A stretch of 64,000 nt of DNA. Origin: Amborella trichopoda (lineage: Eukaryota; Streptophyta; Magnoliopsida; Amborellales; Amborellaceae). The notes under the pieces are model-generated. The model had not been told where the DNA came from. It did no database searches and saw nothing but the letters and a program-made list of their open reading frames with translations. Positions 22,931-34,130 of this stretch are shown piece by piece. The stretch is from assembly GCF_000471905.2 (NCBI RefSeq), contig NW_006500357.1, positions 2,334,463 through 2,398,462 on the forward strand, given 5' to 3'. The stretch's first letter is position 1; each line of letters starts with the position of its first letter. The position numbers were made by a program, and so were the translations under genes.

Positions 22931-23551
22931 CACCTCGTCGAGGCAGGAGCCTCCCCCCCTCTTCCTACCTTGCATGTTTTCATTCCAAGGCAACCTCTCT
23001 TTACTGAGGGAGGTCAATACATCATTTCAAGGACCATCCAGGATGCACCCTATACGGGTGAGGAATCCAAAAATGCACCGCGCTAACGGTCTCGAAGGCA
23101 AGACCTTAAAAATGCGCCTCTCCATAGTCACAGCGGTATGACCTTAAAATTACCTCCAAATAAAAAATAAAAAAATCCAAAGGCCTCGAACGAAATCCTT
23201 AACAGGTGTTCGAGACAACCACAGAGGAGCTCAAATGCCTTCGTAGAAGGCCTTTGAATTCATCCATCATTTCCCTTCCCAAGAAGGCAAAAAATAAGAA
23301 TAGAAGTAGGAGAATCAAGTCATCAATGGGCTAAGCAGGGAGACGAGAAAAGAAAAGAGAGAATCATTCCATATATGCATCACATAATGGAATGAAAAAT
23401 CTTTAAAAACGATCGAGAGCGTCACACATCTTTTCCTTCAGCTCCCCTGCGCTTTCTAGTGCAGCCTGCTCCTCACCGCAGGCAATGTCCTGAGCGACTG
23501 ATTTAGACAAAAGCATGGACCGCCCTCGCCTTAGAGCTCAGCTGCTCCAGT
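22931..23551. other. junction between gag and the antisense module of element B
   Basis: No aspartic-protease DTG/DSG motif or reverse-transcriptase motif was seen on either strand. It contains AT-rich tracts near 23165 and a CTCGAA-rich stretch. Confidence 0.45.
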
Positions 23552-24866
23552 TTATGAGAATTTGAGGTCATCACCTCCCAATATTGCTATAGACGCTCCT
23601 TGAATCAGCCACGCGACTTGCAGTAAACCTATCTCATCTTCTGCATTCAAAATCTCTCGAGATATGCTCGCCGCTTCCCCTGTGAGGCAAGCTAGGTGCG
23701 AAAATAGCCGCTTCTTCCTTTCCTCATGGCTCTTCACAATAGCTCGTTGATTGGCCAGGTTCACCCTCAAATAGGCCAGACGTGCCTCATAAGCCACTTA
23801 CACCGAGGTATCATGAAAGAGGGCCTCTGCACCTCAATCCGTTAGATTCCACAACAACTCTTCCAGTTGACCAAAGGTCCATTCATTATCATACATGGCC
23901 TTTAATCTAGTCGCGCAAGCCTCAACGGTCTCAATATCTCCTTTGAGGTTAGAAAGGGGACACTCCCGAAACCCTCAAAGACCCAATCGGAACATGCGCC
24001 TCACGGTGAGTGCTTTAAAATTCACCGTTGATGGAGCCGGGGTTGGGGAACCAATGGAAGCAAGAGGCTGAACATCAAGTGCGGGACCCCCGACCATAAG
24101 GGCCAAAGATTCGGGGACGAAGGCGCAATGTGCAGACGAAGGCTCCCCAACTTGTGCCCTTGAAGCAGGTACCTTCGAACCCTATGGCCCTATTGGTGTT
24201 GAGGAAGGGACCTCAGAACTAGATGTCATTCTCCACTCCGTTTCTGAAACGACGGGAGCATAAGCTATTGGAGCCGCCGTGCCAACACTCGGGACCTCTT
24301 CCTCAGCCTCGACGTCAATCGACATCGACGTCGTGGGAGTTGAAGTTGAAATCATAGAAGCCTCTACTTTCACACGTTGGCACTAGGAGTTGCCGGCGAT
24401 ACACCCGCAGTGGATGAATCCCTTCTTTTTGAATGGATGGTCTTCTGTAAGACTGAGGGAGTCGACTGGAGAGCCTTGATTCCCGTTCACTCTTCTCTCT
24501 CATGCCTCTCCTCCCCTGCTCTCAAGGGAACACTCCTCGACCACGAGCTCACACCAGCATCTTCATGACTACTGGGCTGAGCAGCTTCTTCGGCATGAGG
24601 GGTGCTCGAAAGCCGCTCTGCCTCGTCAGAAGATGCAGGACCTCAAGAGAAGTTCCCCTGACAAGAGAACAACAGCACATGAATCAGTCCCCAAGCCCTC
24701 CCCACGGGGCAGAAGGTCCACATTTAGGATTTCTACTGCAAATGAGAGAGCAAAAAGAAGGGTTAGCCTAAAAACGAATACCGCACTATAGCCATGACGA
24801 AGAAGTGTCAGAGCAAATAAAGAAGCAAACGCTACCTGGAGGAGGAGTCGAGCTGGTACCAGCCAT
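23552..24866 (-). pseudogene. antisense ORF i of element B (intron-containing, coiled-coil C-terminus)
   Basis: Runs opposite to gag. It starts MAGTSSTPPPG (ATG at 24866), which leads into a GT donor-like site after ten codons; a candidate acceptor (CTCATTTGCAG) lies ~110 bp further on. Ser/Thr/Pro/Glu-rich coding follows (EEVPSV..., SSEVPSSTPIGP), and it ends in an 81-residue helical stretch rich in Ala, Arg and Glu (AYEARLAYLRVNLANQRAIV...) suggestive of a coiled coil. The frame is broken in several places. Element A has the same organisation at 34277-34850, starting MASSSSTPPSG. Tat-lineage elements such as Grande and Retand are known to carry antisense ORFs here. The function is unknown. 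Confidence 0.6.
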
Positions 24867-25428
24867 GGTAGTTAATGAAGACACTAAAGGGAAGTAAAAG
24901 GCTCTGCCCAAAGAGCGACAGCGAAGAGGGGCGCAAGCAAACGAAAGAAAGGGGATTAGGGCTTTTACTTTAGATAAAAATCTCTAGTGAAAAATAAAGC
25001 TACACCTGACACCCCTATTAAAAAGGCTGGAGGAAAAGGTGAAGAATCAGTAGGGCAACATGTGGCCCAATCATGAGGAATGCAAACAACACGTAGAGTG
25101 AAGGGTCGCGTAAAGACAGGGGTACGGAAGCACAACCGCCATGCGAACTGGACGTCACACGAGTGAAACCTCACATGACTTAGAGGTACGGGAGTATGAA
25201 CAGCACAAGAAGCAACATGTCACACATTTGAAAGATCACGCTCTATCCCTAGGAGGGACCGAGGACACATAATTGAGACGTCATACAATCCCAATGGACC
25301 CCTCTCATTCAGCATTTGTTGCTCTATATGCACGTCTCAGATAGTCGAGAAGGGAACACGCACTGCTAGCAAAACGCCACCCAGGTACGCAACGCTCCCC
25401 CTCAGCCCACACGAATCTTGAGTCCACT

Positions 25429-25674
25429 CAAAAGCTCAGTACACACTCATGCACCGCTACACTGGGCGGACAAGCGAACCACGTTCCTTGCACCATCCGC
25501 ACACACGAGACTTTCCGCAGTCGAGTGCCCAAAAAAAAAGAAGGGGTCCTTGCGAAAATCAGAAATGATGCGTACCCCAAGGGTAGGGGCGAAAACCTGC
25601 AAGGGCATCCCAACCACCCAAGTCAAAGCAAGCGGTTGTTGCCTCATGGGCAAAACGAGCGTCCTACAGACCAT
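25429..25674 (-). pseudogene. antisense ORF ii of element B
   Basis: A 75-codon frame on the minus strand ends ...CADGARNVVRLSAQCSGA followed by stop at 25447. Element A has the homologous frame on its own antisense strand (to 33788), ending CADSARNIARLSTYYSGA with the stop at the same place. Both have KDPFFF upstream. Retention of the frame between diverged copies is suggestive but not proof of coding. No domain is recognised. Confidence 0.35.
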
Positions 25675-26048
25675 TTCTTATCCTCACCATCAACAAAGGT
25701 AAGAACTAAACCAAGGAAAGAAGGAGCGGACAAATCATGGGGAAGGAAGACAAAGACACAAGAAGCGTTCGAGTCAAATGGTGATTTATTTCATGAACAA
25801 AAAGGATTACAGAATTGTGGTTGCAATATATCAGTAGCTACAAGAAAGTACATTCGCTCTGAAACAAGTCTCCCGCCTTCCAAGGCACCGCCTCCTCCTC
25901 AGAACGGTCGTTTCTTCTTAGACGAGGGGCCATTATTTTCAAATAAGAAGTTGAAAAGATTGGATAAAACCCCTCATTCTTCTCTGCCTTCGGCGAAGAA
26001 GGCAAAGAGCTGGATGCCGGTTTAAGAGAGTAACCACAAGAGAAAGCC

Positions 26049-26414
26049 TTAGCAAAATGCTCCTGTCAGCCATGACAACGGTTCACCCAAGTGCTGAAGA
26101 GTGAAATTGACCAAATCGCTCGATTGGTCAGCTAGCACAAGAAGGATGTTGGACCAGCAAAGACCATCACAATCCGCCATCGTGACTAGATGGACGAGAT
26201 TGGGTTCAGACCTGACAACCCTCAACATCTCATGCACAGCCTTGGACCTTACGCTCTAGATCCCACACAAGCAGAAGGGCCTGAAAGGCACATGCCCACC
26301 ATCTAGCATAGATCCATCAATGCTTTCACAGGGTCGAACATCTTCACCCAAAAGCCCAACACTCGGATGCACCCCAAGATCCAGGACCCAAGGGCCAGCC
26401 CCAACAAAGGACAT
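26049..26414 (-). pseudogene. antisense ORF iii of element B (EPNLVH family)
   Basis: A candidate ATG at 26414 (MSFVGAG...) lies ~125 bp downstream of a TATA-like CATAAAAAG (26539-26548, minus). After stops and a frame change, SKAVHEMLRVVRSEPNLVH is read at ~26250-26195, continuing to DLVNFTLQHLGEPLSWL. Element A at 32858-33200 has KSKVVHKILKVIMPEPNLVH and DLVYFNVQHLGRLP in the same order. This is the best-conserved protein-like segment of the module. No known domain is recognised and its function is unknown. Confidence 0.45.
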
Positions 26415-26599
26415 AGCCTCCCGGAAAAACACTTCAGAAGGAAGAAAGGTCTCTGCTCTCCCTCTACAAAAGAAGTTGGAAGAAGGAAACTTTTCAATGA
26501 CAAGGGGAAACTGCGCTCACACTCTCTTGAAATAGGCCCTTTTTATGAAGGCCACAGGCCCATCATCAAAGAACTCCACTTCTCGAACAACAGAACGTC

Positions 26600-27430
26600 C
26601 AACCACATGGACACGTGTCATTACGACTGCGCCTCGGTTATCCACCATTCAGACCCTCCCCCACCTCGCCTTTCGAGTGTCACTTTTGAGGGACCATTGA
26701 TAAAGTCTTCCGCTGCTTCACCTCTTAGGTGTCATCATCAACATATCTCAAGACAAATCTCTCGCTACTTCGCCCCCTGGGCATCGCTTTCTTCATTCAC
26801 ATGTCGGTCCTCGGTCAACTCCACCTTCCGGGTGACATACCCCATACACACATGGACACATCAGCAGAGATGCCCGTTCCCTCATGTAACACCTCACCTT
26901 TCGCGGATGCATCCCGCCTGGATCAAATGTCACTCTCATCAATCAGCAACCCCCAAAAAAAGGAGAGAAAAAAGACGAGCGCCTCATAATCTATGCCAGA
27001 GCACAGCCAAGTCATTCCTCGATATTCCATCGACGATGTTAACTGCTCTAGTGAACTTCCTCCAAAGAAGAAGTCGAGCATGATGAGATACGTCGCGAGT
27101 AAAGGCAGAAGAGCTTTAGGCGGACATAGCCACCAAGGCTATGGGTAAAATCACCAAAATAATAAAAAAATGGGCATGGTGAAAACATGCAAGGGCACCA
27201 TGAGTAAAACTGACAGGCGGGCATGGCCACGATGCCATGAGTAAAATTGTCATGAAAACAAGAGAACCGAGCATAGCAAAACCCCGCAAGGGCGTCATGA
27301 GCAAAAATGGGAAGAAGAAAGGGTGGACGTGACCTCGAAGTCACAGGTAAAAATGCCTCAACAAAAGGGCTTGGTGAAAACCACTCCGGTGGTGCCACTC
27401 CTACTTGGTTCAAGTGAAAACCTGCGAGGG
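26600..27430. other. element B non-coding 3' region homologous to element A
   Basis: About 27100-27420 is an inverted match to 31790-32060 of element A, with repeated ATGAGTAAAA / GGGCATGG motifs (inverse TTTTACTCAT / CCATGCTC). The 238-codon plus-strand frame at 26367-27083 overlaps ORF iii and is not conserved in A. Confidence 0.5.
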
Positions 27431-27439
27431 TGCTTGAAC

Positions 27440-28260
27440 CAAACCATCACAAACTCTCCGGCCCCAGCGCCAACATCACAAACTCTCTAACTCTAGCCCC
27501 AACATCACAAACTCTCTAGCCTCAGTGTCACCTTCAAATCATTGGCCCCAGTGCTAAGTCCCAAAAATCTCCGACCCCCATGCTGCCTTTAAATCACTTG
27601 CCTTAGTGCGAGACTAAACAAACTCAGGCCACAGCGCCAAAACAAATTCCCGGCCCCTACGTAACCATCACAAAATCTTCGCCGCCAGCATTACCTTCAA
27701 ATCACTAACCCCAGTGCCCGTCCAAAAAATCTCCGGCCCCAGCGACGCCTTCAAATCATTGGCCCCAGTGCCAGTCCCAAAAATCTCTGACCCCAGCACC
27801 AATACAAATTCCCAGCCCATGCACCAATATCACAAAATCTCCAGCCCCTGCACCAACATCACAAATCCCTGGCCCCAACGCTAAAACAAATTTTCGGCCC
27901 ATGCGCTAATGTCACAAATTCCCGGCCCTAATGCCAACATCACAGTCTCTGGCCCCAGCGCCAACATCAAAATTTTTGGCCCTAGTGCCAGCCTCAAAAC
28001 AAATCTCCGGCCTCATGACCAAAACAAAGTTTCCTTTCTTTCCAGCTATATAGGGATCAATGCCTACAAAAGGGCACCCACTAGTCGGCCCCAACTTCAA
28101 ATCACTGGCCCCAGAGCTAGTCCCAAAACTTTCGGCCCTAGTGCCAGCCTCAAAACAAATCTCTACCCTTAGGGCCAAAAAAAATTTTCTCTTCTTACCA
28201 GCTAGATCGGGATCAATGCCCACAGAAAGGGCACCCGCTAGCTGGGCTGACAAGAGGCTA
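27440..28260. repeat. element B tandem-repeat block (GGCCCCAGCGCCAACATCACAAA type)
   Basis: Degenerate short units (~26-45 bp) built on GGCCCCAGYGCC plus AACATCACAAAYTCTC or AGTCCCAAAAATCTCC, more than twenty in all. The last ~200 bp include inverse matches to element A's repeat (GGGCACCCACTAGT, GATCGGGATCAATGCCC). The position, just inside the 3' LTR, is the same as element A's block but the unit is mostly different. Confidence 0.8.
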
Positions 28261-28585
28261 TGTTGACATGGAATGGTAAGCCCTCCACGAGGCAGCCTAT
28301 CAGCACACTCTATCAGAAAATGGACTTCAAAAAGATTGGGAAAAATCTCCTAAGCGAGGCTCCAGTTTGCTAGAGACCACTTTGGTCACCCCTCAGGGAA
28401 AAGCTTTACAAAGTCTTCCCCTCAAGGATTGCGCCGACACCGGTGATAAAGAAGAAAAAACCTCTGCTGAGACGTAATAAACGTGTCTTGGCGAGGATTC
28501 AAAAGATGAACTTCGACGACAAAGTTTCCATTTCGAATGTTGCACTTCTCGCTTCTCTCGAAGTGCAGCATCCATCAGGGCAAGT

Positions 28586-30673
28586 TGTTGTATGCCATTT
28601 TGACATACTTACATCTCCCATATGAATAAGGGGAGAGCTAGTGATAGCTCGGTCATGCTAAACATTGACAGACCAAAGTTGTATCATGAAATAAACCTCA
28701 AACCAGACAACTTGGGAGGAGTACTATCTTACTAAGGAAAGATCTTACAATCGTAGCCATATGTTAGCGGCTTCAGAATAGTATCAGACCACCACCATTC
28801 ATTCAAAACGTCAAAAACCCCCCAAGACCAAATTTGGGCTCAATCGGACCACCAAAAGGGGTTTACGCCCAAACTACCTTAAAACAGGTAAGTTTTACCT
28901 ATCGCGGTGCGGCTTCATTGAACCTGTCCCCAAGCACAGAGACTGCAACATCACATCTTGAGATGGACTTCAAAGACTCACAGAACCTTCATCGGGAATC
29001 AGAAAAAACTCAAATTTGGACATGTTCTAGATCACCACAGCCCTGTCATTTTGACGTAGGGCATGTACCATGGCACTACCCAGAGTTAGACTTTTTCTAG
29101 AAAGAAGGTGAGCATGAAACCATGAAAATCAGGGTTTCAAGAAGAAGACATCTCGAACCTCATGAAGCATAGCTCGAGATTCATGCATTGGATCATCGCA
29201 AAACCAAGTTCACTGCAACCACTTCACGAAGAGCTACAAACTGGTATAACTCTTACATTCAATCAAAGGCCAGATAAGTACAAATCTCAAGGTTACAAAA
29301 AAAAGTAAGATTGCTCGATTACCGGAATCCCTTTTTCCAGTGAACTCCCAAATTAGGAAACACCGCAAATAAAGGCCAAAACAAACCAAACTTGGTGAAA
29401 AATGACTGTGATAGTTGCCTCTTTCATCTGCAAGCAAAACAAAGACTCAGAGCATCATAACTCGAATAACATTGGCGACCAAAGTTCATGAATCTGGCTG
29501 GACTTCCACCCCATGGGAAGGAGGCTGCCTCAGCATGATTAAAGGACACCAAAATGCTTAGAATCTAGAGGACATTGAAGATATACTGGCAAATCGTCTG
29601 AACCATCGCTACAAGTTTCTGAAAAGGCTTCCAATATCTGGCAATGGTGGAAGGACCCTCAAGCAGAGATGGTTTCGTCATTAGCATAAAAGGTTTTAGA
29701 GGTGTTTTGGTCATTGTACCTAATTTCAGGATCTTATTCTAATTCTTTTAATTGTAATTAAGCTTAGTTTTTTAGCATTCACCCATGTTTGGTGAGTCCT
29801 CTATATAAACAAGCTTAGGTCAATTGTAAAAAGGTGAATTATTGGGGATTATTCTTCACTCAAATAGAGGCATCACGCTTGTTTTCACTTGACTTTTGCT
29901 TCTTGTTTCTTAATCCCGTCGAGAAGTGAGAGAAAACTTTGAGAGAGATAAAATGCACCTGAGCGTGCGTTTCCATTCCCTCTCTTTTCCAAACTAGGCT
30001 GCCCTCCAAGCCTTCTGTCTCTCCTCCTTTAAAGTGTTACCTACCTCGCGTAGTAACCCCGTCCGCGACAAGCGTGCGGACACAAGCGAACCAAGAGCTC
30101 CAACCCTCGGGCTACCGCTCTAACTTCCTCTTGTATAATCTAGTTGAGTTGAGAGATGCTTACGCTTTCTTTCGGTCACTTGGGAGGAGTCTACCTTAGC
30201 CGGCAGCTAAGAGGGATTCAACTCTTCAGCCACCTCGAGCCCAGCACCCGCGCGGAGAGGAAGTCCTCACCGACCTTCCTCTGCACCCCATCCTTTTTTC
30301 AGTCAGCCCCCACCTTCAAGAGGATAGCCATAGGGAGGGATAATTGAATCCCCATTGTAGTTTTAAACACGAGAGAGAGAGAAGACCCAACGAAAGCCTG
30401 AAGAGATTCCCTGTCCAAACCGCACTAGCAGACAACTAGAGGGCTTTGTAATTGTTCTAAGAGGGCGAATTGCCCAGGTGTGTCCCCAGAACCCCAAGCG
30501 ACGAGGCAAGTGTGCGAGCGTACCCCCGCTGTGAAATCTCTCTCAGTGTTGGTTCCTATCCGCATTAGGAGAGCTTGCGCACGCGCACCCACACTCACAT
30601 ACATGTGGCACGCACGGACCTCCATGGTTGTTTGAGAGAGGACCTCCTCCTGAGGAAGGCCAGGCCCCGACCA
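28586..30673 (+). repeat. 3' LTR of element B
   Basis: Starts TGTTGTATGCCATTTTGAC and ends GGCCCCGACCA, with TATA box CTATATAAAC at 29801-29810. GTGAC (30674-30678), the right target-site duplication, follows at once, and the element A repeat resumes. The preceding GGGCAAGT is a poor polypurine tract. Confidence 0.9.
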
Positions 30674-30678
30674 GTGAC

Positions 30679-31700
30679 AACTGAGACTCCTTTTAGCAGA
30701 GTCGATCTCAGCATTGTAGGATCTTGATTCTGGCTCTGGGGCCAACTAATGTGTGCCCTTGGTGAGCGTTTGGTCCCAATCTAGTTGGCGGTGTTCTTCG
30801 TCTCTGGGGCCTGACTAGTGGGTGCCCTTGGTGGGCATTTGGTCTCAATCTAGTTGTTTGTGTTCTTCAGCTCTGGGGCCTAGTTAGTGGGTGCCCTTGG
30901 TGGGCGTTTGGCCCCTATCTAGTTGGTGGTGTTCTTCGGCTCTGGGGCTGACTAGAGGGTGTCCTTGGTGGGTGTTTAGTCTTAATCTAATTGGTGGTGA
31001 AGGGTTGGTCTGGGTTTTACTTCAGTGCCTTACAATTTTCTTGTTGTAACTAGCTGAGGTCATCTTTTTTTGTCAAGAGCTGCATCAACCTGTTTATTTA
31101 ATCCAAGCACTCTTTCAGGTTTTCACTTTAACTGGGTAGGAGTGGTGCCAAAAGAATGATTTTCACTAAGCCCTTTTTTTTGGGGCACTTTTATTTGTGA
31201 CTTCGAGGTCATGTCTGCCTTTTTTATTTCCATTTTTACTCATGCTGCCCTTGTGGGGTCGATCGCAGAGTCGATCTCAATGTTGTAGGATCTTGATTGT
31301 GGCTGTGGGGCTAACTAGTGAGTGCCCGTGGTGGGTGTTTGGTCCCAATCTAGATCGTGACAGCTGAGAGTCCTTTTGGCAGAGTCGATATCAGTGTTAT
31401 AGGATCTTGATTTTGGCTATGAGGGCAACTAGTGGGTGCCCTTCGTGGGCATTTGGTCCCAATCTAGTTGGTAGTGCTCTTTGGCTCTATGGCCTGACTA
31501 GTGCGTGCCCTTGGTGGGCGTTTGGTCCAATCTAGTTGTTGGTGTTCTTCGGCTCTAGAGCCTGACTAGTGGGTGCCCTTGGTGGGTATTTGGTCCCTAT
31601 CTAGTTGGTGGTATTCTTCGGCTCTGGGGTTGACTAATGGGTGCCCTTGGTGGGCGTTTGGTCCTAATCAATTTCGTGGAGAATGGCTAGGCTGGGTTTT
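30679..31700. repeat. element A tandem-repeat block, right part
   Basis: Continuation of the 16775-17321 array after B: first AACTGAGACTCCTTTTAGC joins in register, then several ~67-bp units (TTCGGCTCTGGGGCCTGACTAGTGGG..., with TTGGTGGGCGTTTGG) and longer units. A CTGGGTTTTACTTCAG segment occurs twice (about 31010 and 31690). Confidence 0.85.
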
Positions 31701-32329
31701 ACTTCAGCTCCTTATGATTTTCTTGCTATAACTGGCTGAGGTCGTCTTTTTTGGTCAAGAGTTGCATCAACCTATTTATTTAATCCAAGTGCCCTTTTGG
31801 GTTTTCAATTGAACTGGGTAGGAGTGGTGCCCTTTTACTCATGTCTTCGAGGTCACGTCCGCCTTTTTTATTTCCATTTTTACTCATGGTGCCCTTGCGA
31901 GTTTTTTGCCATGCTCGTTTTTTTTATTTTCATGATACTTTTACTCATGGCTTCATGGTCATGCTCGCCTGTCATTTTTACTCATGGCGCCTTTTTGGTT
32001 TTTAGCAGTTTTTTACCCATAGCTTCGTGTTTATGCCCGCTTGAAGCTTCTACTTTTACTCATGATGATTCTCATCATGCCTGGCTTCTTCTTTCTTTTT
32101 TGAAGGGACTCTCTCTTGATGGGGTCCTGCTTAGATAGGGCTCACTGGGGCAGTGGCTCTCATGGGTGAGTTGTCAGAGGATAGAGGTGTGACATAACTG
32201 TGTGTTTGTGTGAGGACGCACGCCAAGGTTGAGATATGCACATAGGTGCGCAAAGCGCGAGGCAACTCTCTTCTTTTGAGTAGGTGAAGTGTCACAAATG
32301 AGGCTGGCCGTTTTGGTGATGGACCCGCG
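31701..32329 (-). other. element A conserved non-coding 3' region
   Basis: Contains repeated TTTTTACTCATG(G) motifs and matches, inverted, 27100-27430 of element B. No reading frame is conserved between the copies. Confidence 0.55.
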
Positions 32330-32740
32330 TGTATGGGAAACATCACCAGAAAGGCAGAACTGCTCTGTGACAGGTCCACAGAAGGGGAGGCATTGCCAAG
32401 AAGGCGAAAGGTCTCTGTGATATGCCCACGAATAGGGGAAATGTCGTAGGGAGACGAAATGTCTCTGATGGGCCAGTGGATAGACATGTTGTCATCTCAG
32501 GATGCGAGATGTTTTTGCAACGAGCCTGTTGTCGGGAGCGGCTTTTTAATAAAGGCGACAGTAGGTGGGAAGTTGGACTGAATCGTGGGCAGATGAAGCA
32601 TTGTCAGGAAAGTGAAATGACGGGAGATTTGACTCACTGTTAACCGAGGTGTCGCCAAGGCAGTGAAGTGACGGGACATTGACCTGTGGTCAGATAGAGC
32701 ATCGCCATGGAGGTGATACGTTTTCGTTGCCAGTCCGTGG
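32330..32740. repeat. ~50-bp degenerate tandem repeats in element A
   Basis: Successive units follow the pattern GGGGAAATG-TCG-..GAAGGCGAAA-TGTCTCTGTGA-..GGCCCAC-GAATAG with spacing near 50 bp (for example starts near 32335, 32385, 32435 and 32485), then looser copies. The equivalent part of B (about 26640-26930) shows similar but weaker repetition. Confidence 0.55.
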
Positions 32741-32751
32741 ATGAAGTGGCC

Positions 32752-33200
32752 TATAAAAACAAGGCTTAGAGGGAGAGTGGGGCATTTTCTGCCTTGGAAT
32801 GCCCTATTTCTTCGACCTTCTTCTTTTTGTGTAGAGAGAGAAAGAGGGTTTTCCTTTATGGGTTTCACTAACACCGATGTTAGAGTTTTCAAAGGTTCTC
32901 ATGATGACCCTGTGATTACCGGTGAGCTTGTGCCTTCAAATCTTCAATGCTTGATTGAGATTCTGAAAGCAAAGTCCAAGGTTGTGCACAAGATTTTGAA
33001 GGTCATCATGCCTGAACCCAATCTTGTCCATCGGAAATGATGACGGGCATGGTGACCATTTTTGGCCTGTAATCCCTTTCAAGATGGTTGGTCGAATGAA
33101 TGATTTGGTCTACTTCAATGTTCAACACCTGGGTAGACTACCAACATGTTGAGCAGATGATCCCCTGTTCGGATCTTTGCTCGTTGCTTCTCCCTTAACC
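32752..33200 (+). pseudogene. antisense ORF iii of element A with TATA box (EPNLVH family)
   Basis: A TATA box CTATAAAAAC (32752-32760) is followed ~100 bp later by ATG at 32858 and a 60-codon open frame (MGFTNTDVRVFKGSHDDPV... to KVVHKILKVIMPEPNLVHRK, stop at 33038). Beyond the stop, in another frame, DLVYFNVQHLGRLP can be read, so a frameshift has cut the original protein. Its homologue in B lies at 26414-26049 on the minus strand. It runs opposite to this element's pol. No domain is recognised. Confidence 0.45.
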
Positions 33201-33332
33201 ACCCTCTAGTTCTTTGCCTTCACTGGAGGGTAAGAAGGAGTAAGACATTCTTTTCATTCTTTTCAAGCTTCCTTTGAAGAGAATAATACTGCCCCTTTAA
33301 AGAGGTAGCCACCTTAGACGGAGGCGGCGCAT

Positions 33333-33788
33333 TTGGAGGCCATATCTCTAGATGGGAGACTTATTTCAAAAAGGATCTATCATTTTGTAGCTACCGATAA
33401 CTGTAACTATGATTTTGCAATCCTTTTTGTTCATGAAATGAATCCCCTTTTAGCTCGAATCTTCTTTCTTGCTTTGTGGTTGTGTCTTCTTCTTTTTCAT
33501 GGTTTGCTCGCCTTTCTTTCCTTCCCGTGTTCAGTTCTTATCCCTCTTGATGGCGGGGATAAGAAATGGGCTATGAAATTTGTTTTGCTGAGGCCGACTG
33601 TCTGGCTTGAATGGTTCAAACGCCCTTTCGGGCTTTCATTTGAACCCCTGTGGTGCGCGCCTTTTTCAGGTTTTCACAAGGACCCCTTTTTTTTTTTGTT
33701 TTTTGAGCACTTGTCCATTGAGTGTCCCATGTGTGCAGATAGCGCAAGGAACATAGCTCGCTTGTCTACCTACTATAGTGGTGCATGA
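33333..33788 (+). pseudogene. antisense ORF ii of element A
   Basis: A 151-codon frame with a hydrophobic stretch (about residues 45-70) and a C-terminus CADSARNIARLSTYYSGA shared with element B ORF ii (25674-25447, minus), including the stop position. The N-terminal half is less conserved. Coding status is uncertain. Confidence 0.35.
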
Positions 33789-34130
33789 GTGTGTGCTGAG
33801 CCCTTAGGTAGGCCAGAGGTTCGTGTGGGTCAAGGGGGAGTTTTTACGTACCTGAAATGAGTGGTGTTTTGTTGGAAATGCACGCACTGTAAGGAGAGAA
33901 GAGTTGTGTGCATAGAGCGATAGAACCGAGTGGTCTTTGCATCGAAGTGACGGGACTGTGCAACATTTGTGTTTAGCAGCGTCGAGACCACCCCGGCGTT
34001 TCACTTGAGTTTCATTTGTGTTTCCATGTGACGGAACCACGTGACGCTTCGCTTGCATGCCATTCGTGTTTCCTTGTGACAGATCTGGGTGACGTTCTAT
34101 TTGCTTGTGCAGCACGTCATTCCCTTGTCA

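Larger units (their letters stand above)
17322..30673 (+). mobile_element. element B: full-length gag-only LTR retrotransposon (TR-GAG-like, Tat/Ogre-related)
   Basis: 13,352 bp bounded by two ~2.1-kb LTRs and a perfect 5-bp target-site duplication GTGAC (17317-17321 and 30674-30678). The order is LTR, primer-binding site, leader, gag (20813-22930), antisense ORFs (26414-23552, minus), tandem repeats (27440-28260), LTR. No protease, reverse transcriptase, RNase H or integrase motif was found inside, so it would depend on enzymes from a relative. By inspection the LTRs differ at many positions, so the insertion is not recent. Removing B and one GTGAC restores the tandem repeat of element A. 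Confidence 0.88.

Noticed and set aside
23552..24866. Captured plant mobile domain (aminotransferase-like) gene in antisense ORF i
   Set aside because: Position and coiled-coil end are reminiscent of such captures, but no mobile-domain motif can be read, so no such name is given.
26367..27083. 238-codon plus-strand frame in element B
   Set aside because: Not conserved in element A, overlaps the better-supported antisense block, composition rich in His/Ser/Pro/Arg without a domain.
27440..28260. Regularly repeated units that could suggest a CRISPR-like array
   Set aside because: Units are degenerate and contiguous with no unique spacers, and the setting is a plant retrotransposon 3' region.
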